Source of the DNA: Pseudomonas sp. UFMG81
GTDB taxonomy: Bacteria; Pseudomonadota; Gammaproteobacteria; Pseudomonadales; Pseudomonadaceae
DNA length: 54,013 bases
Reading direction: 5' to 3'
NCBI RefSeq assembly: GCF_015354575.1
Contig: NZ_JACAFQ010000034.1
Coordinates: 1 to 54,013 of the forward strand
Shown: piece after piece, positions 50,231-54,013 of the stretch
Numbering within the stretch: position 1 is the stretch's first letter
Layout: every line of letters begins with the position of its first letter
The notes under the pieces: generated by a model
What the model was told of the DNA's origin: nothing
The model's input: only the letters and a program-made list of their open reading frames with translations
The model's database searches: none
Position numbers and translations under genes: made by a program

Positions 50231-51247
50231 ATGACAGCACTGATCCGCTACAGCTCGCTCACCGGTTTTCGCGAGGTCGTCCAGCAGTTGGGCGGTGAGC
50301 CGGAGGCGTTTCTCAAGCGCTTCCGGATCGACCCGCAACGCTTGCTCGAGGACGATGCGCGGATGCCGCTGCGCGCGCTGGTCGGCCTGCTCGAATGCGC
50401 AGCCCTAGAGCTCGACTGCCCGGATTTCGGCCTGCGCATGGCCGACTACCAGGACCTTCACGTGCTCGGCCCGGTGGCGCTGATCGCCCGCAGTTCGGCG
50501 ACGGTGGGCCTGGCCCTGGCGGACATCGTGCAGTTCATCGACTACCACAGCCCTGGCATTCACCTGGACCTGGAACGCGACGACGACGGCGCACCGCGGC
50601 TGGCCATCGACATCCGCCTGCCGGGCCTGGTGCAGCAACGGCAGATGATCGAGCTGGCGATGGGGGTGGGCCACAAGACCCTGCAACTGTTGTGCGGCGC
50701 CCATTTCAGCGCCCAGGCGATCCTGCTCAGTGGCCTGTCACCCTTGCCGGCGGCGCGCTACCGGCGCTTTTTCAACGCCGCCAGCTACTGCGGTCAGCCC
50801 TGCAATGCACTGGTGCTCAAGGCCGAACAGCTGGAGCAGCCCATCGCCCAGCAGGACCCGCTGCTGCACCGGACCCTGGCCCATTACCTGAGCCAGTTCG
50901 ACGCCACCCAGCCACTGGGCCTGCTGCAGCAGGTCGAGCGCCTGATCCTGCGGCTGCTGCCCACCCAACGCTGCCGCCTGGCCCTGGTGGCCGAACAGTT
51001 GGGGCTGCATGAGCGGGTGCTGCAACGGCGCCTGGCCGAACAGGGCAGCGGTTTCGACAGCCTGCTCGAAGGCGTGCGCCGCGACCGTGCCGAGCACTAC
51101 CTGGCCGAGCGCAACATGCCCTTCTCCCAGGTCGCCGGCCTGCTCGGCTACAGCGAGCAAAGCGTGTTCAACCGGGCCTGCCGACGCTGGTACGGGATGA
51201 CGCCCCGGCAGCGCCGCCGGCAGTTGCTGGAAACGCCAGCGGGCTGA
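50231..51247 (+). CDS. AraC-family transcriptional regulator
   Basis: A 338-residue regulator of the OruR/GbdR-like size class. The N-terminal ~200 residues are a ligand-binding domain of the Arabinose_bd type (RYSSLTGFREVVQQLGGEPEA). The C-terminal double helix-turn-helix contains VAEQLGLHERVLQRRLAEQG and QVAGLLGYSEQSVFNRACRRW. The ATG at 50231 lies directly opposite the GMC oxidoreductase gene, typical for a regulator and its target. Its stop touches the convergent MalT-like gene (51248) with no gap. Confidence 0.92.
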   Translation: MTALIRYSSLTGFREVVQQLGGEPEAFLKRFRIDPQRLLEDDARMPLRALVGLLECAALELDCPDFGLRMADYQDLHVLGPVALIARSSATVGLALADIVQFIDYHSPGIHLDLERDDDGAPRLAIDIRLPGLVQQRQMIELAMGVGHKTLQLLCGAHFSAQAILLSGLSPLPAARYRRFFNAASYCGQPCNALVLKAEQLEQPIAQQDPLLHRTLAHYLSQFDATQPLGLLQQVERLILRLLPTQRCRLALVAEQLGLHERVLQRRLAEQGSGFDSLLEGVRRDRAEHYLAERNMPFSQVAGLLGYSEQSVFNRACRRWYGMTPRQRRRQLLETPAG

Positions 51248-53776
51248 TCAGTTCAGGCCCAGCTCCTTGGCCCGGGCAACCGCCTGAGTGCGGCGCTCGA
51301 CCCCCAGCTTGAAGTTGATACGCTGGGCGTGGGTCTTGACCGTGTGCAGCGAGATGAACAGGCTCTCGGCGATCTGCTGGTTGGAACAGCCCTGGGCGAT
51401 CAGCTTGAGCACGTCCAGTTCGCGCCGGCTCAGCAGTGCCACCGGCTCGCCTTCGTGGCTGCCAGGCTCCCCGGCCCAGCGCGCCATCGCCGGGTTGCGC
51501 CGGGTGAAGGCGCGCTCGACATTGACCAGGCCCATCTGCCGGGCCTGGCCGAGCGACTCCAACAACATCTGCTTGGCCTGGGCCGGCTTGTTGTCGGCAT
51601 GCAGGGCTTCGCTCAGGCTGAAGCCGACTTCGCAGGCCAGCGCCCAGCGCCCTTGCCGCCCGGCCAGGGCATGCAACGCGGCCAGCCCCTCCAGTGCCGG
51701 CGCCAGCGCGCCCGTGGCAAGGGCGGCCTGCCCTTTGAGCAGTTGCAGGCGCAGGTGCAGGTCGGGCGAGCCGTAGGGCGAGAACGTCAGCGCCAGCGGC
51801 GGCAAGGCGTCCAGGGCCTTCAGGGCCTGCTCGGCACGGCCCTGGTGCAGCCACAGGCGCGCCTTGGCACGCAGGATCAGCCCCTGGTAGATGGTGTCAT
51901 TGATGTGGTTGTACTGCATGGCCCGTTCGGCGTCGGCGATCCGCGAAAAGGCACTGGCCAGGTCACCCTGCACGGCGTCCAGCTCGGCCAGCCCCAGGTG
52001 CCCCCAGAAGGCGGCGGCATCGCCGCAGGTCTGGCACTCGAGCATGCCCGACTGATACGCCGCCTCGGCGTCCTGGTAACGCCCCTGCTGCAGCAGGATC
52101 GTCGCCCGGCGCAACTGCACCCGCCCACGCATCGGGCTGGATTCGGCACCCCAGGCGTTGGTCAGCTCGGTGTACAGGCGCTTGAGCAGGGTTTCGGCAC
52201 GCAGCAGTTCGCCGCGAATTTCCAACAGCTTCACGTGCCCCAGGGCCATCACGCTTTCCATCGCCAGGCTTGCGTACTGGCGAGCTTCCTTGGTGGCCTG
52301 GCGATTGAGCGCCAGGGCCTGGTCCAGCTGGCCCTCGACCAGGGCCAGGTCGACCTGCAGCGCGAAGCAGAACAGGCGCTGCCCCCAGGCGCGTTCTGGC
52401 AGTTCGGCCACCGCCTCTGCCAGCCACTGGCGGGCCTGTTCGCCCTGGCCACGGTGGAACGCGATGTTGCCACACAGGGCCTTCCATTGGGCAATCAGTT
52501 CAAACTGACGCAACGGGTCGGCTTGCGGCATGAAGCGCGCCAGCTGTTCGGTCAGGCGCTGGGCTTCGTCGAGCCGCCCGCTGAGCATCAGCGCCCAGGC
52601 ATTGAGCAACAACAGGCGGGGGGTACTGTTCAGCAGTTCCAGGGGCAATTCGCGGCGCCACTCCAGCACCTGGGCGAGGCTGCGGCCCTGCAACAGGTAG
52701 TCGCCGATAAAGCGCTGCATGAGGCTGGCGGCCATTTCCACCTGTTCGGCGCGCACCGCGAAGGCCAGGGCCATGCGCAGGTTGTCCTGGCTCACGTACC
52801 ACTGGCAGGCCTTGCGGCACACCGCCTTGGCCAGGGCCTCGGGCAACTGCGCGGCCAGGATGTCGCGCACCACGGGCTGCACCCGCAGGGCCTGGTTATC
52901 GCCACCGGCGGGCTCGATGAACAGCCCGCAGGCGTTCAATTGCTCGAGCACCTCGGCGCCCTCGCCCACACCGAGCAGGTGCTCGCTCAGGCCAGCATCG
53001 AAGCAAGGCAATTGCGCCAGGGTAAACAGTGCCTGGTGCCAGTGTGCGGGCAGCCCGTCGAGCAGTTCCCGGCGCAGGTATTCGTACAAGAGGTTGTCCG
53101 CCACCTCGAAGCCCGGCGGCGTGGCCTGGCCCTTGAGGGCCAGCTGGTACAGGCGCAGGCCCGCACACCAGCCCTGGGTGTCGGCGTGCAGCTGCTTGAG
53201 CTGCGCCCTGGGCAGTTGCAGGCCCCGGGCCTGCAGCAGTTCGGCTATCTCCTGCTGGTTGAACGCCAGTTCGCTGCTGCCCAGTTCGAACAGCTCGCCA
53301 TCGAGCAGCAAGCGCATCAATTGCAAGGCCGGCCGGCGACGCCCGGCCAGCCACCAGTGCACCTGCGCCGAGGCGGCGTGGATCAGCTCATTGAGCAGCT
53401 CGTCCAGGGCCGGGTCGGGAAAGCGCGGGTAGTCGTCGATAAACAGCCACAGGCCGCTGGTGGCTTCGGCCAGGGCGCGCCGGACCTGGTCCGTGTCGTT
53501 GCCTACCGCCAACGCGCTGGCCAGCTGTTGCAGGAACAGCTCGGTGCTCAGCGCCTTGCCGCGCAGGTTCAGGTAGACCGCGCGTACGCCCGGCGGGCAA
53601 CTCTGGGCGCATTCGCCCAGCAACGCGCTCTTGCCACTGCCGGCAGGCGCGCACAACAGCCGCAGGCGGCAATCGGCCGCCAGCAGCGGCTCGCTCAGAC
53701 GTTTGCGCCAGAGGTGGCCCGGCGCCAGTCGCGCAAGGCCGGAATGGGTGGATGCAGCGGTTTGCGGTTCAAACAT
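51248..53776 (-). CDS. MalT/AlkS-like LuxR-family ATP-dependent activator
   Basis: About 842 residues. The P-loop is LLCAPAGSGKSALL near residue 45, followed by a Walker B-like LWLFIDDYPRF. A helical TPR-like middle (about 450-750) is followed by a C-terminal LuxR helix-turn-helix (LSRRELDVLKLIAQGCSNQQIAESLF). This is the STAND-type MalT layout, in which ATP and an inducer promote self-assembly. AlkS, a relative, controls alkane oxidation; here the neighbour is a GMC alcohol dehydrogenase. The start is uncertain: ATG at 53776 (MFEPQTAAS) or 53809 are both possible and neither has a good ribosome binding site. The frame stays open to 53998. Confidence 0.88.
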   Translation of the reverse strand: MFEPQTAASTHSGLARLAPGHLWRKRLSEPLLAADCRLRLLCAPAGSGKSALLGECAQSCPPGVRAVYLNLRGKALSTELFLQQLASALAVGNDTDQVRRALAEATSGLWLFIDDYPRFPDPALDELLNELIHAASAQVHWWLAGRRRPALQLMRLLLDGELFELGSSELAFNQQEIAELLQARGLQLPRAQLKQLHADTQGWCAGLRLYQLALKGQATPPGFEVADNLLYEYLRRELLDGLPAHWHQALFTLAQLPCFDAGLSEHLLGVGEGAEVLEQLNACGLFIEPAGGDNQALRVQPVVRDILAAQLPEALAKAVCRKACQWYVSQDNLRMALAFAVRAEQVEMAASLMQRFIGDYLLQGRSLAQVLEWRRELPLELLNSTPRLLLLNAWALMLSGRLDEAQRLTEQLARFMPQADPLRQFELIAQWKALCGNIAFHRGQGEQARQWLAEAVAELPERAWGQRLFCFALQVDLALVEGQLDQALALNRQATKEARQYASLAMESVMALGHVKLLEIRGELLRAETLLKRLYTELTNAWGAESSPMRGRVQLRRATILLQQGRYQDAEAAYQSGMLECQTCGDAAAFWGHLGLAELDAVQGDLASAFSRIADAERAMQYNHINDTIYQGLILRAKARLWLHQGRAEQALKALDALPPLALTFSPYGSPDLHLRLQLLKGQAALATGALAPALEGLAALHALAGRQGRWALACEVGFSLSEALHADNKPAQAKQMLLESLGQARQMGLVNVERAFTRRNPAMARWAGEPGSHEGEPVALLSRRELDVLKLIAQGCSNQQIAESLFISLHTVKTHAQRINFKLGVERRTQAVARAKELGLN

Positions 53777-54000
53777 TGGTACGTACGGCTTGTTGTTCTT
53801 TTGCAGCATGTTGCAGGGGAGTGCCCCCTCAACGCAAACGAATGCTGCGGAAAAAAAAGAGGCAACCTTGCAGTTGCCTGTAAGTGCAGCGTCGATCCCG
53901 GAGGGGTGTTGCTTTTTTGTGTGCCTTGGCGCCATCCCTTTCAAGGTGACCGCGTTAGGGCTGCCAGGTGTTTGGCGAGAGGCTTGTAGTGCTCTCAAGA
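53777..54000. other. Upstream region of the MalT-like gene
   Basis: This region probably holds the promoter on the minus strand. It is A+T-richer around 53845-53925 with a run of nine A bases, and GGGGAGTGCCCC near 53816 is a small palindrome. The coding frame is formally open here, but the composition is unlike the protein-coding part. Confidence 0.4.
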
Positions 54001-54013
54001 TCGAGCGCCGCCC
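54001..54013 (-). repeat. Start of another copy of the 26-kb inverted repeat arm
   Basis: The last 13 bases, TCGAGCGCCGCCC, match 26084-26096, the outer end of the right arm of the 69-bp inverted repeat. The window stops inside it. Confidence 0.6.

Noticed and set aside
51329..53989. 886-codon plus-strand frame opposite the MalT-like gene
   Set aside because: Antisense shadow; the minus-strand frame has Walker A and LuxR motifs, while this one is Gln/Leu/Gly-rich noise.

Overview
The window is high-G+C gammaproteobacterial chromosome, most likely a member of the Pseudomonas putida group. The evidence is the gene content (CbtAB and CobW-CobN-ChlID under cobalamin riboswitches, a FAN1 plus XPD-like helicase pair, a BdlA-like PAS chemoreceptor, an NEL-type effector) and the many REP-like palindromes carrying the GGAGCCGGCTTGCCGGCGAT core or GTGGGAGCGGGTTTACCCGC arms seen in that group. 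No rRNA, tRNA, CRISPR array, integrase or complete insertion sequence was seen.

Layout. 1-2.6 kb: iron-dependent alcohol dehydrogenase and a sigma-54 activator. 2.9-3.2 kb: small conserved protein. 3.3-12.8 kb: cobalamin and cobalt block. Two divergent operons each begin with a cobalamin riboswitch. Leftward is cobW-cobN-chlID, in which chlID carries a textbook -1 frameshift signal. Rightward is cbtB-cbtA-cobE-cobM. 13.0-18.2 kb: LuxR-type response regulator, EvgS-like hybrid kinase and PAS-PAS chemoreceptor. 18.4-18.8 kb: a glyoxalase-fold protein.

18.8-25.1 kb is a tight seven-gene leftward operon. In order of transcription it encodes a thermostable-hemolysin/GNAT-like protein, an AMP-forming ligase, a heme-oxygenase-like diiron oxidase, a short-chain dehydrogenase, an exported TPR protein, an OmpR-type regulator and a sensor kinase. 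A direct repeat of CTGAAG with 11-bp periodicity sits in the operon promoter region. I read this as a biosynthetic pathway for an acyl-derived small molecule wired to its own two-component system. It is the best candidate here for an undescribed system.

25.2-29.5 kb: unknown protein, a large perfect inverted repeat, an MHS transporter, a second VOC protein and an alpha/beta hydrolase lacking its nucleophile serine. 29.7-34.7 kb: a giant LRR/NEL E3-ligase-like effector. 34.7-37.2 kb: UvrD-like helicase. 37.4-40.5 kb: two pirins around a membrane protein and a DoxX protein. 40.7-42.3 kb: phosphoglucomutase. 42.4-46.3 kb: nuclease-XPD helicase and FAN1 repair operon. 46.7-48.0 kb: an AT-richer GIY-YIG coiled-coil gene flanked by long inverted repeats. 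48.5-53.8 kb: GMC oxidoreductase, AraC regulator and MalT-like LuxR regulator. The last 13 bases match one arm of the 26-kb inverted repeat, so the window probably ends inside another copy.
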